Positions 31,824 to 39,420 of a stretch of 39,420 bases of DNA are shown in pieces. The notes under the pieces are model-generated. The model made no database searches and was not told where the DNA came from. It saw only the letters and a program-made list of their open reading frames with translations. The DNA is from Acidobacteria bacterium Ga0077553 (GTDB lineage Bacteria > Acidobacteriota > Terriglobia > Bryobacterales > Bryobacteraceae). Position numbers and translations under genes: made by a program. The stretch's first letter is position 1; each line of letters starts with the position of its first letter. The DNA lies in the NCBI GenBank assembly GCA_001464575.1, contig LNFE01000302.1, positions 1 through 39,420 of the forward strand, read 5' to 3'.

Positions 31824-33131
31824 GTGGAGACGATTGTCGCCATCGCGACACCTCCGGGGCGCGGAGGCATCGGAATAGTCCGGGTTTCGGGGGCCGAGGC
31901 CAAGCCGATTGTCGAACAGGTGCTGGATGCGGCCTTAGGCCCGCCGAGGGTGGCCGTGTTGCGAAAGTTGCTCGACCCGGTGCTGGTGACGTACTTCGCC
32001 GCGCCCAATTCCTACACCGGCGAAGATGTGGTGGAGATCTCCTGTCACGGGGCGCCGGTCATTCTCCGGCACACCGTCGAGCAGTGCGTTGCCGCCGGGG
32101 CGCGCCTGGCAAACCCGGGTGAATTCACCCTGCGGGCGATGGTGCATGGGCGCTTGGACCTCCCGCAAGCGGAGGCCGTCCGCGACCTGATTAATGCCAC
32201 GACGCTCTACCAGGCCCGAGTGGCGGCCCGGCAGGTGGAAGGATCGGTGGCGCAGATCGTCCGGCCGGTGAAGGAGCAACTGCTGGAGCTGATTGCCCTA
32301 CTCGAAGCGGGCATCGACTTCGCCGAGGATGACATCAGCGTGGCGCCGGATGCCGAAATCCTGCGGCGCCTCGAGCCGATCGCCCGGGAGACCGCCCGCT
32401 TGGCGCGCAGCTTCGACTATGGCCGGCTGGTCCACAGTGGCATCACCCTGGCGATTGTCGGTCGGCCGAACGTCGGCAAGAGTTCGCTGTTCAACCGGCT
32501 GCTTGACCAGGACCGGGCGATCGTGACGGATTTGCCGGGCACCACGCGCGATCTGGTGGCGGAAACCGCCAGCGTGGGTGGCGTACCGGTGCGGTTTGTC
32601 GATACGGCCGGCATCCGCGAAGGGCAGGATCACGTGGAGGTGCTGGGGATCGAGAGGACACTTCAGGCCATGGCCGATGCGGATCTGACCATGGTCGTGG
32701 TGGACGGCAGCGCCGAACTCACGCCGGAAGACGAGCAGATCCTCTCCCGAGCCGAGGCGCAGGGCCGGCACTTGACGGTCATCAACAAGGCGGATCTACC
32801 CGCGGCAGCGCAACTGGCCGGCATTCGGGTTTCGGCCAAAACCGGCGAGGGCATCGAGACGTTGCGCGAAGCGGTGCTGACCGCCATCGGCCACGCTGCC
32901 GCGGGTGAGCATGAATTTGCATTCATCACATCCTTGCGGCAGGCCGAATTGTTTCGCGCGAGCGCCGAGGCGCTGGACCGGGCCCGGGAGGCCGTGGCTA
33001 GCAAAATCCCCCACGAGATGATCTTGCTGGATCTCTACGAAGGTCTCTGGCCGCTCGACGCCGTGACCGGCGCGACCACTGCGGATGACATCCTGAACCG
33101 GATCTTTTCTACGTTTTGTATCGGAAAGTAG
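31824..33131 (+). CDS. mnmE: tRNA-modifying GTPase MnmE (TrmE)
   Basis: The protein has 435 residues, slightly shorter than the usual 450. With MnmG it makes the 5-carboxymethylaminomethyl-type modification of uridine 34 in tRNAs. The N-terminal folate-binding domain is about 1-115 ([37 protein letters not shown]). The GTPase domain carries G1 GRPNVGKSS (213-221), G2 GTTRD (239-243), G3 DTAG (260-263), G4 NKAD (321-324) and G5 SAKTG. The C-terminal CIGK (432-435) keeps the catalytic cysteine region. Start: GTG at 31824 ([12 protein letters not shown]), 10 bases after jag; the frame opens at 31713 inside jag but family members begin here. The partner mnmG gene is not found next to it. Confidence 0.96.
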   Translation: METIVAIATPPGRGGIGIVRVSGAEAKPIVEQVLDAALGPPRVAVLRKLLDPVLVTYFAAPNSYTGEDVVEISCHGAPVILRHTVEQCVAAGARLANPGEFTLRAMVHGRLDLPQAEAVRDLINATTLYQARVAARQVEGSVAQIVRPVKEQLLELIALLEAGIDFAEDDISVAPDAEILRRLEPIARETARLARSFDYGRLVHSGITLAIVGRPNVGKSSLFNRLLDQDRAIVTDLPGTTRDLVAETASVGGVPVRFVDTAGIREGQDHVEVLGIERTLQAMADADLTMVVVDGSAELTPEDEQILSRAEAQGRHLTVINKADLPAAAQLAGIRVSAKTGEGIETLREAVLTAIGHAAAGEHEFAFITSLRQAELFRASAEALDRAREAVASKIPHEMILLDLYEGLWPLDAVTGATTADDILNRIFSTFCIGK

Positions 33132-33132
33132 G

Positions 33133-33375
33133 CTATTCCGCGGCGGCGGCGGCAGCGGGCACGGCCTTTTTGCGGGCGGCGCGCTTCTTTTCCGGGGGAG
33201 GGGTCCGATTCGATTTGGTCAGGTTGGGCAGGACGATGGAGAGGACGAACTTCTTCTCGCCGCCGTCATCAAACTTGATCGTGATGTGCTCTTCCGTGCA
33301 GAGGACCACACTGCCGAGGCCGAATTTCGGATGTTCTACTTGTGCGCCAGTGGCGAATGCGGGTTTTGCGGCCAT
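33133..33375 (-). CDS. Small Tudor-like domain protein with basic Ala/Lys tail
   Basis: The protein has 80 residues. The first 50 (FATGAQVEHPKFGLGSVVL, ITIKFDDGGEKKFVLSIVLP) resemble the small beta-barrel found at the C-terminus of UvrD/PcrA helicases, there used to contact RNA polymerase or other partners. The remainder (PPPEKKRAARKKAVPAAAAA) is a lysine/alanine tail like those of bacterial histone-like proteins and could bind nucleic acid. The function is unknown; binding to DNA or RNA polymerase is inferred only from likeness. Shine-Dalgarno TAGGAG (minus strand, 33389-33384) lies eight bases before ATG 33375. It is convergent with mnmE (one base apart) and divergent from the subtilase gene. 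Confidence 0.75.
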   Translation of the reverse strand: MAAKPAFATGAQVEHPKFGLGSVVLCTEEHITIKFDDGGEKKFVLSIVLPNLTKSNRTPPPEKKRAARKKAVPAAAAAAE

Positions 33376-33395
33376 ATCGATGGACTCCTAAACGC

Positions 33396-33402
33396 TATGA
33401 TA
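33396..33402. promoter_or_regulatory. Candidate bidirectional promoter with overlapping -10 boxes
   Basis: Within the 74-base gap between divergent genes the sequence CTATGATAAC gives TATGAT on the plus strand (33396-33401) and TATCAT on the minus strand (33402-33397). Both genes have a clear Shine-Dalgarno downstream (TAGGAG for the small protein, GAGGAG for the subtilase). No good -35 is seen in either direction. Confidence 0.4.
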
Positions 33403-33449
33403 ACACAGGGTTTTGAAACGAATGGAACCCGTATCGCGTCGAGGAGACT

Positions 33450-36400
33450 ATGAGATTTCTGATTCTGTTGGCCGTGGGGACCGCCGCTTTCGCCCAGGAA
33501 CGCTTCGCCGTCGTGCTGGAGGAGGCCCCCGTCGCGGTGGCCCGTACTGGGCGAAGCAAGGTACTAGAGTCGCAGAATAGCGTGCGCAAAAACTTTAGCC
33601 GCATGAAGGTCCGCGAGATGGGGACCACGGAAACCCTGGTGAACGCCATGTTTATTGAGGCCAGCGAGGAGCAGGCCGCGGAGATGCGCCGCATGCCCGG
33701 GGTGAAGTATGTACAGCGGCTGCGGAAGTACAAGCGGCTGGATCAACCGGCGGCCGATCTCGCCCGCGTGCAGGCGGCGTGGAACGTGGCGGGCGGAGCG
33801 AACAACGCCGGTGCGGGGGTGAAGATCGGCATCCTCGATACGGGCATTGACCACACCCATCCCGCCCTGCAGGATTCGAGTCTCACAATGCCGAGCGGCT
33901 ACCCGCGCTGTACGGGCTCCGCCTGCGACTACACGACGAGCAAGGTGATTGCGGCGCGGAGCTTCGTCGATCTATTGGTCTACAGCTTCCCTGACGATAC
34001 CCGTCCCGACGACCTGAGTCCGCGGGACCGGGTTGGTCACGGGACCGCCGCGGCGATGCTGGCGGCGGGACGGCCGATGCAGGGGCCGGGCGGCCGTGTG
34101 ACCGGCGTGGCGCCGAAGGCGTATCTCGGCAACTACAAGGTGTTCGGTTCGCCGGGCATCAACGACTTCTCTGATGACTTCACGATCATTCGCGCAATGG
34201 AAGCGGCGCTGGCGGATGGGATGGATATCGTTTCGCTGTCCCTGGGCCAGTCGGCCGTATGGAGCCCCAACGACCGGGGAGCGATCTGCGGCAACCAGGG
34301 GCAGCTCGCCTGCGACCTGCAGGTGGAGGCAGTCGAGAATGCTACGCGGGCCGGGATGGTGGTGGTGGCTAGCGCGGGAAACGACGGCGACTTGGGGGTG
34401 CAGAATCCGACATTGAATTCGATTTCCTCGCCCGGTAGCGCCCCTTCGGCCATCACCGTCGGCGCGACCACGAATAGCCGGGTATTGTTGCAGACGGTGC
34501 GCGTCGAGAATGGCCCGGCCAATCTCCGTGAAATCGACGCTCGCTTGGGCAGCGGCGCACAGACGCTGGCGCCAAACCCCGCGCCGGTGACGGACGTTGC
34601 CACCATCGATACGACCGGCTTGGGCTGCGGTTCTCTCGGCACGGGTGTGCTCGCCAATTCCATAGCGTTGATGGTCCGGGGCGAGTGCTCGTTTTTACAG
34701 AAGTTGACGAACGCCCAGCGCGCGGGGGCCGTCGGCGTGATTGTGTACCAACAGAACAGCAACGCGGTTTTCGTCGCCACCGGCCTTGAGGGAACGAGCA
34801 TTCCCTTGGCGATGATCGGCAACCGGGATGGGTTGCTGCTGAAAGAGTATCTTGCGGCAAACCGGGGGGCACGCGTCGGTTTTGACCCGGCGTTGCGCAC
34901 CGTGGACGCGACGGCGGACGATACCGCCATCTTCAGCGCGCAAGGCCCTTCCATTGGCGATTCGCTGGTGAAACCCGAGATTACGGCGGTGGGGCAAGAC
35001 GTCTACGTCGCCACGCAGAACTACGATCCGAACAGCGATATGTTCGACATCTCTCGCTATCGCAGCGTGGAGGGTACGAGCTTCTCCGGGCCCATCGTGG
35101 CTGGGGCGGTAGCGCTAGTGAAGCAGCGGTACCCGACACTGGCGCCGGCGGGGTTGAAATCGGCGGTAGTGAACACGGCGGACCCGCGTGTCACCGATTT
35201 TGACTATCAGGGCCGGCCGGTGGAAGCGCGCGCGATTGCGATGGGCGCGGGCAAACTGGACGCCTCGAGTGCGGTGCGGGCGACTGTGCTGGCGACCCCG
35301 TCGACGCTTTCGTTTGGACAGATATTGCCGACGACGGCCTTTCCTGTGACGCGCACACTGCGGTTGCGGAACCAGGGCACGGCGTCGGCCAACCTCCGGC
35401 TGACCGTGGTGCAGCGGGATACGGATGCCAGCGCACGAGTGACGTTGAGCGCTACAGGGGGTCCGCTGGCGGCGGGCCAGGAGGCGGTCATTACGGTGCG
35501 CCTCGAAGGTACGCGTCCGCGGGCCGGTATGTACGAAGGGATCATCCGGGTCGAAGGCGGCGAGGCGCCGCTGCGGATTCCGTACATCTATGTCGTGGGG
35601 GACAACATCGCATTCAATGCGTTTGCGTTAGCCGGCGACGGCTTCACCCGAGCGCCCGGCGGGCAGCATCGGCTGGTTGCCAAGTTCATCGACCAGTTCG
35701 GAGCGCCCGTCGTGAACCTGCGGGTTCGTTTTCGTCCCGAAACCGGTGGCTCGATCGATCAGGCGACGGCGGCCACCGATGAGCTCGGCATCGCGGAGGC
35801 CCGCGTTGTCGTGGGTACCTCGTTAGGCCAGCATCGATTCTCCCTCGAACCGGAGAGCGGCGGCGACCCGCGGATCGAGTTCCTCGGCCAGGTGGTACAG
35901 GTGCCGGCGCTGCGCAGCGACGGTATCGTGAACGCGGCGAGCGGCCAGTTGGGCCGCGGTCTCGCTCCGGGTTCGTACATCTCGCTGTTTGGCGCATCGT
36001 TTACGGATCAGACGCGCGTTTTCGGCACGAACTACCTGCCGCTTTCGCTTGCCGGGGTCAGTGTCGGCTTCGACGTGCCAGGGCAGACCAACCGGAGCTT
36101 TCCGGGCGTGCTTTCGTTTGTCAGCCCCGGGCAGATCAACGTTCAGGTGCCATGGGAGTTGGCGGGGCAGTCGCAGGTGCAGTTGAAGGTGAGCAACGGC
36201 TTGTATTCGAGCGCGCGGCTCACGGTGGCGTTGAATGAGGTTTCGCCGGCGTTCTTTGAGTATTCCGACGCCGGGAGCGGCCGGCAACTGATCGCGGCGC
36301 TCGACCAGAACTTCCAACTCGTCACTGGCGCAGCGCCGGTGGCGCGGGGCAGCGTGGTGCAGCTGTATGCGAATGGACTCGGGCCGGTGGACAATCAGCC

Positions 36401-36632
36401 CGCTACGGGCGAACCGGCGCCCTCATCGCCCTTGGCCACGTGCCGCATCGCTCCGCAGGTGACCATTGGAGGGCAGAATGCCACGGTTTTGTACGCGGGC
36501 CTCGCGCCGGGGTTTGTTGGCTTGTACCAGGTAAACGCCACGGTGCCGGCCAGTGCGCCCGCCGGGATTCAACCCGTTGTGATTACCATGAATGGAGTTG
36601 CTTCGAAAACCGCCTCGTTGCCGGTCCGCTAG
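33450..36632 (+). CDS. Secreted subtilisin-like serine protease (S8) with PA insert and C-terminal TIGR03437-like domain
   Basis: The protein has 1060 residues. Signal peptide 1-15 (ending AAFAQ), then an I9-like propeptide (about 16-95). The catalytic triad is intact: Asp130 (KIGILDTGIDHTHPAL), His197 (VGHGTAAAMLAAG) and Ser544 (EGTSFSGPIVAGA), with oxyanion Asn311 (VASAGNDGD). A PA (protease-associated) domain is inserted before the catalytic serine (about 375-475: MVRGECSFLQKLTNAQRAGA). Beta-sandwich modules follow (about 630-830), and a TIGR03437-like domain ends the protein (about 835-1060: IVNAASGQLGRGLAPGSYIS, SFVSPGQINVQVPWEL, LYAGLAPGFVGLYQVNATVP). Several hydrophobic strands suggest surface retention, but the mechanism is unknown. 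GAGGAG precedes ATG 33450, and the second subtilase gene follows after 10 bases. Confidence 0.93.
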   Translation: MRFLILLAVGTAAFAQERFAVVLEEAPVAVARTGRSKVLESQNSVRKNFSRMKVREMGTTETLVNAMFIEASEEQAAEMRRMPGVKYVQRLRKYKRLDQPAADLARVQAAWNVAGGANNAGAGVKIGILDTGIDHTHPALQDSSLTMPSGYPRCTGSACDYTTSKVIAARSFVDLLVYSFPDDTRPDDLSPRDRVGHGTAAAMLAAGRPMQGPGGRVTGVAPKAYLGNYKVFGSPGINDFSDDFTIIRAMEAALADGMDIVSLSLGQSAVWSPNDRGAICGNQGQLACDLQVEAVENATRAGMVVVASAGNDGDLGVQNPTLNSISSPGSAPSAITVGATTNSRVLLQTVRVENGPANLREIDARLGSGAQTLAPNPAPVTDVATIDTTGLGCGSLGTGVLANSIALMVRGECSFLQKLTNAQRAGAVGVIVYQQNSNAVFVATGLEGTSIPLAMIGNRDGLLLKEYLAANRGARVGFDPALRTVDATADDTAIFSAQGPSIGDSLVKPEITAVGQDVYVATQNYDPNSDMFDISRYRSVEGTSFSGPIVAGAVALVKQRYPTLAPAGLKSAVVNTADPRVTDFDYQGRPVEARAIAMGAGKLDASSAVRATVLATPSTLSFGQILPTTAFPVTRTLRLRNQGTASANLRLTVVQRDTDASARVTLSATGGPLAAGQEAVITVRLEGTRPRAGMYEGIIRVEGGEAPLRIPYIYVVGDNIAFNAFALAGDGFTRAPGGQHRLVAKFIDQFGAPVVNLRVRFRPETGGSIDQATAATDELGIAEARVVVGTSLGQHRFSLEPESGGDPRIEFLGQVVQVPALRSDGIVNAASGQLGRGLAPGSYISLFGASFTDQTRVFGTNYLPLSLAGVSVGFDVPGQTNRSFPGVLSFVSPGQINVQVPWELAGQSQVQLKVSNGLYSSARLTVALNEVSPAFFEYSDAGSGRQLIAALDQNFQLVTGAAPVARGSVVQLYANGLGPVDNQPATGEPAPSSPLATCRIAPQVTIGGQNATVLYAGLAPGFVGLYQVNATVPASAPAGIQPVVITMNGVASKTASLPVR

Positions 36633-36637
36633 AGGAG
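36631..36637 (+). promoter_or_regulatory. Ribosome binding site overlapping the upstream stop codon
   Basis: AGAGGAG begins within the TAG stop of the first subtilase (36630-36632) and ends five bases before ATG 36643. It decides the start of the second subtilase over the in-frame ATG at 36592 and implies coupled translation. Confidence 0.6.
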
Positions 36638-36642
36638 TCTGG

Positions 36643-38964
36643 ATGTTTCGTTTCCTATTTGCTTGTTTCCTGCCGGCAGTGCTCTGCGCGCAAATCGTTC
36701 CCAACCTCTACATCGTAGAGTTGAACGAGGCGCCGCGAGCTAGCCAAGTGGCGCGGAGGACCGCCCAGGACACCCTGGTCCGCACGATGGGCGCCCGGCA
36801 CCGAGTGAGGAGCCGGGTCCAGACGGTGGCCAACGCCCTGGTGGTGGAGTCGCCGTCAGCGGAGGAGTTGCGCGGTATGGCCGGGGTAAGCCGGGTGACT
36901 CCGGTGGTGAAGCTGCGCACGAGCCTGGACCGGGCGTTAACCTTGCACCAGATTAAGGCCGCCTGGGAACGCCTGCCGGACGGAAGCCGGGCGGGCGCGG
37001 GGCTGAAGATCGGCATCATCGATACAGGGATTGACGCGAAGCATCCCGCCTTCTCCGGGGAGGGGATGACCGCGCCCGAGGGGTTCCCGAAGGTTTCGAG
37101 CGAAGCGTTTCTCGGGGCGACGAACGCCAAAGTGATTGTGCAGCGGAGCTACGATGCGCTGAACCGGACGGAGCCGTCGATTATCGATGGCGCGGGCCAT
37201 GGAACGGCGGTTGCGATGGTGGCGGCGGGAGGGCGCGTAGGGAGCCAGTTTGGCGAGATGTCGGGCGCTGCGCCCGGCGCGTGGTTGGGGGCATACCGGG
37301 TGTTCGGGGGCGTAGCCGGGGACGAAGGGAGCACCGCGGCCCTACTGCAGGCGCTCGATGATGCGGTGTCTGACGGCATGGACGTCGTGAATATGAGCTT
37401 GGGCTTCTATCCGCCGTACCGGGAAGCGATAGACCCCATGGCGGACGCCGTGAAGCGGGCTGTGCAGATGGGCGTGATGGTAGTGAAGTCCGTGGGCAAC
37501 GAGGGCCCCGACATCGCCTCGGTGGATTCGCCAACCGTGGCCGGGGTAGGCATCACTGTCGGGTCAGTGCGGAATGATCGTGCCTTCGCCGAGGCGGTGT
37601 CTATGGAGGGATTGGGCGACCTGCTCGCGGTTGCTTCGACAGGCACGCGTCCGGCAGAGCCGGTGCGGGGACGGCTGGTGGACATCACCGGGGCGGACCC
37701 GAGTAGACTGGCGTGTGATCCGATTCCCGGCGACTCGCTGCGGGGCGCGGTGGCTTTGATTCTCCGTGGTTCCTGCTTTTTTAGCGACAAACTGAAGAAC
37801 GCAGAGGCGGCGGGGGCCATTGCGGCGGTGATTTATACCCATGCTCAGGATCCGCTCCCGTTCACAATGGACGTGGATGACGCGCGGTTGCCAGCCTTAA
37901 TGGTGGGGTTTGACAGCGGCCGGCAGTTGAAGAGCCGCTTGGCGGAATCGCCCGCGACCGATGTACAACTGACGTTTTTCCCAACGGTGGCTTTCCCCTT
38001 GCGGGGCACCCCGTTGAGTAGCTTCTCCTCGCGTGGCCCGACGCTCGAAGCCAGGATCTCGCCGGATCTGGTGGCCGTTGGTCAATTCATCAGCACCGCC
38101 GCGGGGACGGCGGAGCCGCTGGGCGCCGTTTACGACCCGAGCGGATTTTTAGTGGCGGCGGGAACCAGCTTCGCCGCTCCGTTAGTGGCCGGATCCTATG
38201 CCGTTCTGAAGCAGGCGCGGCCAGGATTGGAGCCGGATCAATACCGTTCCCTGCTCATCAACTCGACCACCCCGGCGGCAACCAGCAGTGCGGCGGAGGG
38301 GTCCCCACAGCAGGTGGGCGCCGGCCAGTTGAGTCTGCTTCGGGCCATTGACAGTCCCTTGGTGGCCAGACCAGCCGTCCTGAATTTCGGCGCTGGTGGC
38401 GCGCAAGGTCCTGCGGCGCAGGAGCTCACAATCCGCAACACCGGTGCCGAGGCAGGTCGATACAAGGCTCGTGTGGACTCGGGTGGCGGAGGCCAGCCGA
38501 CGGTGGAGCCGGCCGAATTCGACGTGGCCGCTGGAGGTTCGACCACCTTGCGGGTGACCTGGCCGGGCGATTTGGCCGTGGGTGCTCACCATGGCCGGCT
38601 GATCGTCACCAAGCTGGACGCGGAAGGCGAGACGTTGCGGATTCCTTATTGGTTCGGCATCCCGCGTCCCGACGCTGCCAACATTACCTTCCTGCCCTAC
38701 CCGCCGTTTGAGGCTGAGGCGGGGAGTACCGTCGACCTCTGGTTCTTAACCACCGACGCGATCGGCCTCGCCGCCACGGCCCAGGCGCCGGAGGTGATTG
38801 TCGAAGAGGGCGGCGGCTCCGTGGTGGAAGTGAATCGGCGAGAGTCGCTCGCTCCGGGCCTGGTGAAGGCCACTGTCCGCTTGGGAACGGGGCTGGATGT
38901 AGAAAACGTGTTTCTGATCCGCTGTGGGGAAGCGGTCGCCCGGGCATACATCGTCGGTTTTTAG
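36643..38964 (+). CDS. Secreted subtilisin-like serine protease (S8) with PA insert, paralogue of the upstream gene
   Basis: The protein has 773 residues. Signal peptide 1-16 (FRFLFACFLPAVLCAQ), I9-like propeptide about 17-90. Triad: Asp127 (KIGIIDTGIDAKHPAF), His186 (GAGHGTAVAMVAAG) and Ser509 (AAGTSFAAPLVAGS); oxyanion Asn286 (SVGNEG). A PA domain lies before the serine (about 338-445: ALILRGSCFFSDKLKNAEAA). Two beta-sandwich modules follow (about 555-665 and 670-773). Unlike the upstream paralogue it has no TIGR03437-like tail and is about 290 residues shorter. The tandem arrangement, the shared propeptide and the PA insertion point to an old duplication. Start at ATG 36643 is fixed by the ribosome binding site at 36631-36637. 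It is followed, after 54 bases, by greA on its own candidate promoter. Confidence 0.92.
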   Translation: MFRFLFACFLPAVLCAQIVPNLYIVELNEAPRASQVARRTAQDTLVRTMGARHRVRSRVQTVANALVVESPSAEELRGMAGVSRVTPVVKLRTSLDRALTLHQIKAAWERLPDGSRAGAGLKIGIIDTGIDAKHPAFSGEGMTAPEGFPKVSSEAFLGATNAKVIVQRSYDALNRTEPSIIDGAGHGTAVAMVAAGGRVGSQFGEMSGAAPGAWLGAYRVFGGVAGDEGSTAALLQALDDAVSDGMDVVNMSLGFYPPYREAIDPMADAVKRAVQMGVMVVKSVGNEGPDIASVDSPTVAGVGITVGSVRNDRAFAEAVSMEGLGDLLAVASTGTRPAEPVRGRLVDITGADPSRLACDPIPGDSLRGAVALILRGSCFFSDKLKNAEAAGAIAAVIYTHAQDPLPFTMDVDDARLPALMVGFDSGRQLKSRLAESPATDVQLTFFPTVAFPLRGTPLSSFSSRGPTLEARISPDLVAVGQFISTAAGTAEPLGAVYDPSGFLVAAGTSFAAPLVAGSYAVLKQARPGLEPDQYRSLLINSTTPAATSSAAEGSPQQVGAGQLSLLRAIDSPLVARPAVLNFGAGGAQGPAAQELTIRNTGAEAGRYKARVDSGGGGQPTVEPAEFDVAAGGSTTLRVTWPGDLAVGAHHGRLIVTKLDAEGETLRIPYWFGIPRPDAANITFLPYPPFEAEAGSTVDLWFLTTDAIGLAATAQAPEVIVEEGGGSVVEVNRRESLAPGLVKATVRLGTGLDVENVFLIRCGEAVARAYIVGF

Positions 38965-38979
38965 GCGACGCCGGGAAGG

Positions 38980-38985
38980 TATACT
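38980..38985 (+). promoter_or_regulatory. Candidate -10 box (TATACT) for greA
   Basis: TATACT is 33 bases before the greA start. The region 17 bases upstream is a run of Ts (GTTTTT), a poor -35. A short GGAAG lies about ten bases before ATG 39019. Confidence 0.35.
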
Positions 38986-39018
38986 GAGGGAGATCGAATG
39001 TAACCGGAAGTTGTCTCC

Positions 39019-39420
39019 ATGGAAGCACTGAAGAAAAAATTGTTGGAAGAGATTACGGCGCTCGAATATGAGTTCCGCAACGAGTTGCCAAAGGAGATCC
39101 TGCGCGCCCGGGAGCTGGGTGATCTGAGCGAGAACGCCGAGTATCACGCGGCCAAGGAACGGCAGGGAATGGTGAATGCCCGCCTCGGCCAACTGCAGAA
39201 GCGGTTGTCGGAGCTCTCGATGATCGACCTGACCAAGGTTCCGAAGGACCGGGTGGGCTTTGGGTACACGGTGGTGGTGTTCGATATCAAGAAGTCGGTG
39301 GAGATCGAATATCGACTGGTGACGAGCGAGGAGTCCGACGCGAAAGCGGGTATGGTTTCCACCAGTTCTCCCATTGGCCGCGGCCTGCTGAACCGGCGGG
39401 TGGGCGAGGAGATCAAGATC
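39019..39420 (+). CDS. greA: Transcription elongation factor GreA, 3' end outside window
   Basis: The visible 134 residues cover most of GreA (usual length about 158). The N-terminal coiled coil is MEALKKKLLEEITALEYEF, then KEILRARELGDLSENAEYHA with the conserved acidic tip residues (Asp and Glu in GDLSENAEY), then AKERQGMVNARLGQLQKRLS. The C-terminal FKBP-like domain begins about residue 80 (VGFGYTVVVFDIKKSVEIEY) and includes the family end motif SSPIGRGLLNRRVGEEI. It rescues stalled RNA polymerase by stimulating transcript cleavage. The gene runs off the right edge. No relation to the upstream proteases is evident. Confidence 0.95.
   Translation, partial: MEALKKKLLEEITALEYEFRNELPKEILRARELGDLSENAEYHAAKERQGMVNARLGQLQKRLSELSMIDLTKVPKDRVGFGYTVVVFDIKKSVEIEYRLVTSEESDAKAGMVSTSSPIGRGLLNRRVGEEIKI

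Overview
The window looks like a chromosomal segment from a high-GC acidobacterium of the Solibacter/Bryobacter type. This is inferred from gene content, not from a marker gene. The pointers are C-terminal domains that resemble the Solibacter-type TIGR03437 domain on three different secreted proteins, a TIGR02999-type ECF sigma factor joined to a PknB-type kinase with a TPR-like tail, a large Oar-like TonB-dependent receptor with a carboxypeptidase-regulatory-like N-terminus, and a PEP-CTERM protein. I found no tRNA, rRNA, CRISPR array, insertion sequence, prophage or replication origin.

Layout, left to right. Positions 1-2293 (minus strand) hold a two-gene molybdenum hydroxylase operon (Tat-exported large subunit, 2Fe-2S small subunit) with its own -35/-10 promoter, placed inside the decayed remnant of a glyoxalase/VOC gene. 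Positions 2534-5178 (plus) carry a secreted ThuA-domain protein and a Tat-exported protein that is probably a beta-propeller. A minus-strand ice-binding-like PEP-CTERM protein overlaps the end of the latter. Positions 6193-9964 (plus) form a tightly coupled sigma factor - Ser/Thr kinase - globin operon. A large minus-strand CACHE/PAS/GGDEF/EAL protein follows (9979-13332), then a secreted metallo-beta-lactamase-fold hydrolase, SelO on the minus strand, and a small membrane protein divergent from SelO. Positions 16675-17365 are a YefM/Phd-like antitoxin and PIN toxin module with a double TGTACA operator. Positions 17403-20062 couple a HisD-family dehydrogenase, which looks more like sulfopropanediol dehydrogenase (HpsN) than biosynthetic HisD, to a GntP-type permease. 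A broken alpha/beta hydrolase gene and an Rrf2-type regulator follow, then the 1151-residue TonB-dependent receptor and an AsmA-like protein on the minus strand.

The right third contains a secreted trypsin-like protease, then the conserved rpmH-rnpA-yidD-yidC-jag-mnmE cluster behind a good sigma-70 promoter at 28594-28622. Together these genes supply ribosomal protein L34, the RNase P protein, membrane protein insertion and tRNA wobble modification. The usual neighbours dnaA and mnmG (gidA) are absent. A small Tudor-like protein is divergent from a tandem pair of secreted subtilases, and the window ends inside greA.

The most interesting points are: (1) the sigma-kinase-globin operon, whose sigma factor lacks the usual acidic region-2 motif and so may be controlled by phosphorylation; (2) about eight genes with a TANNNT box 6-8 bases before the start codon, suggesting many leaderless mRNAs; (3) two divergent promoters with overlapping -10 hexamers on opposite strands; (4) the substitution of YidC's conserved groove arginine by asparagine; (5) two decayed genes caught mid-degradation.
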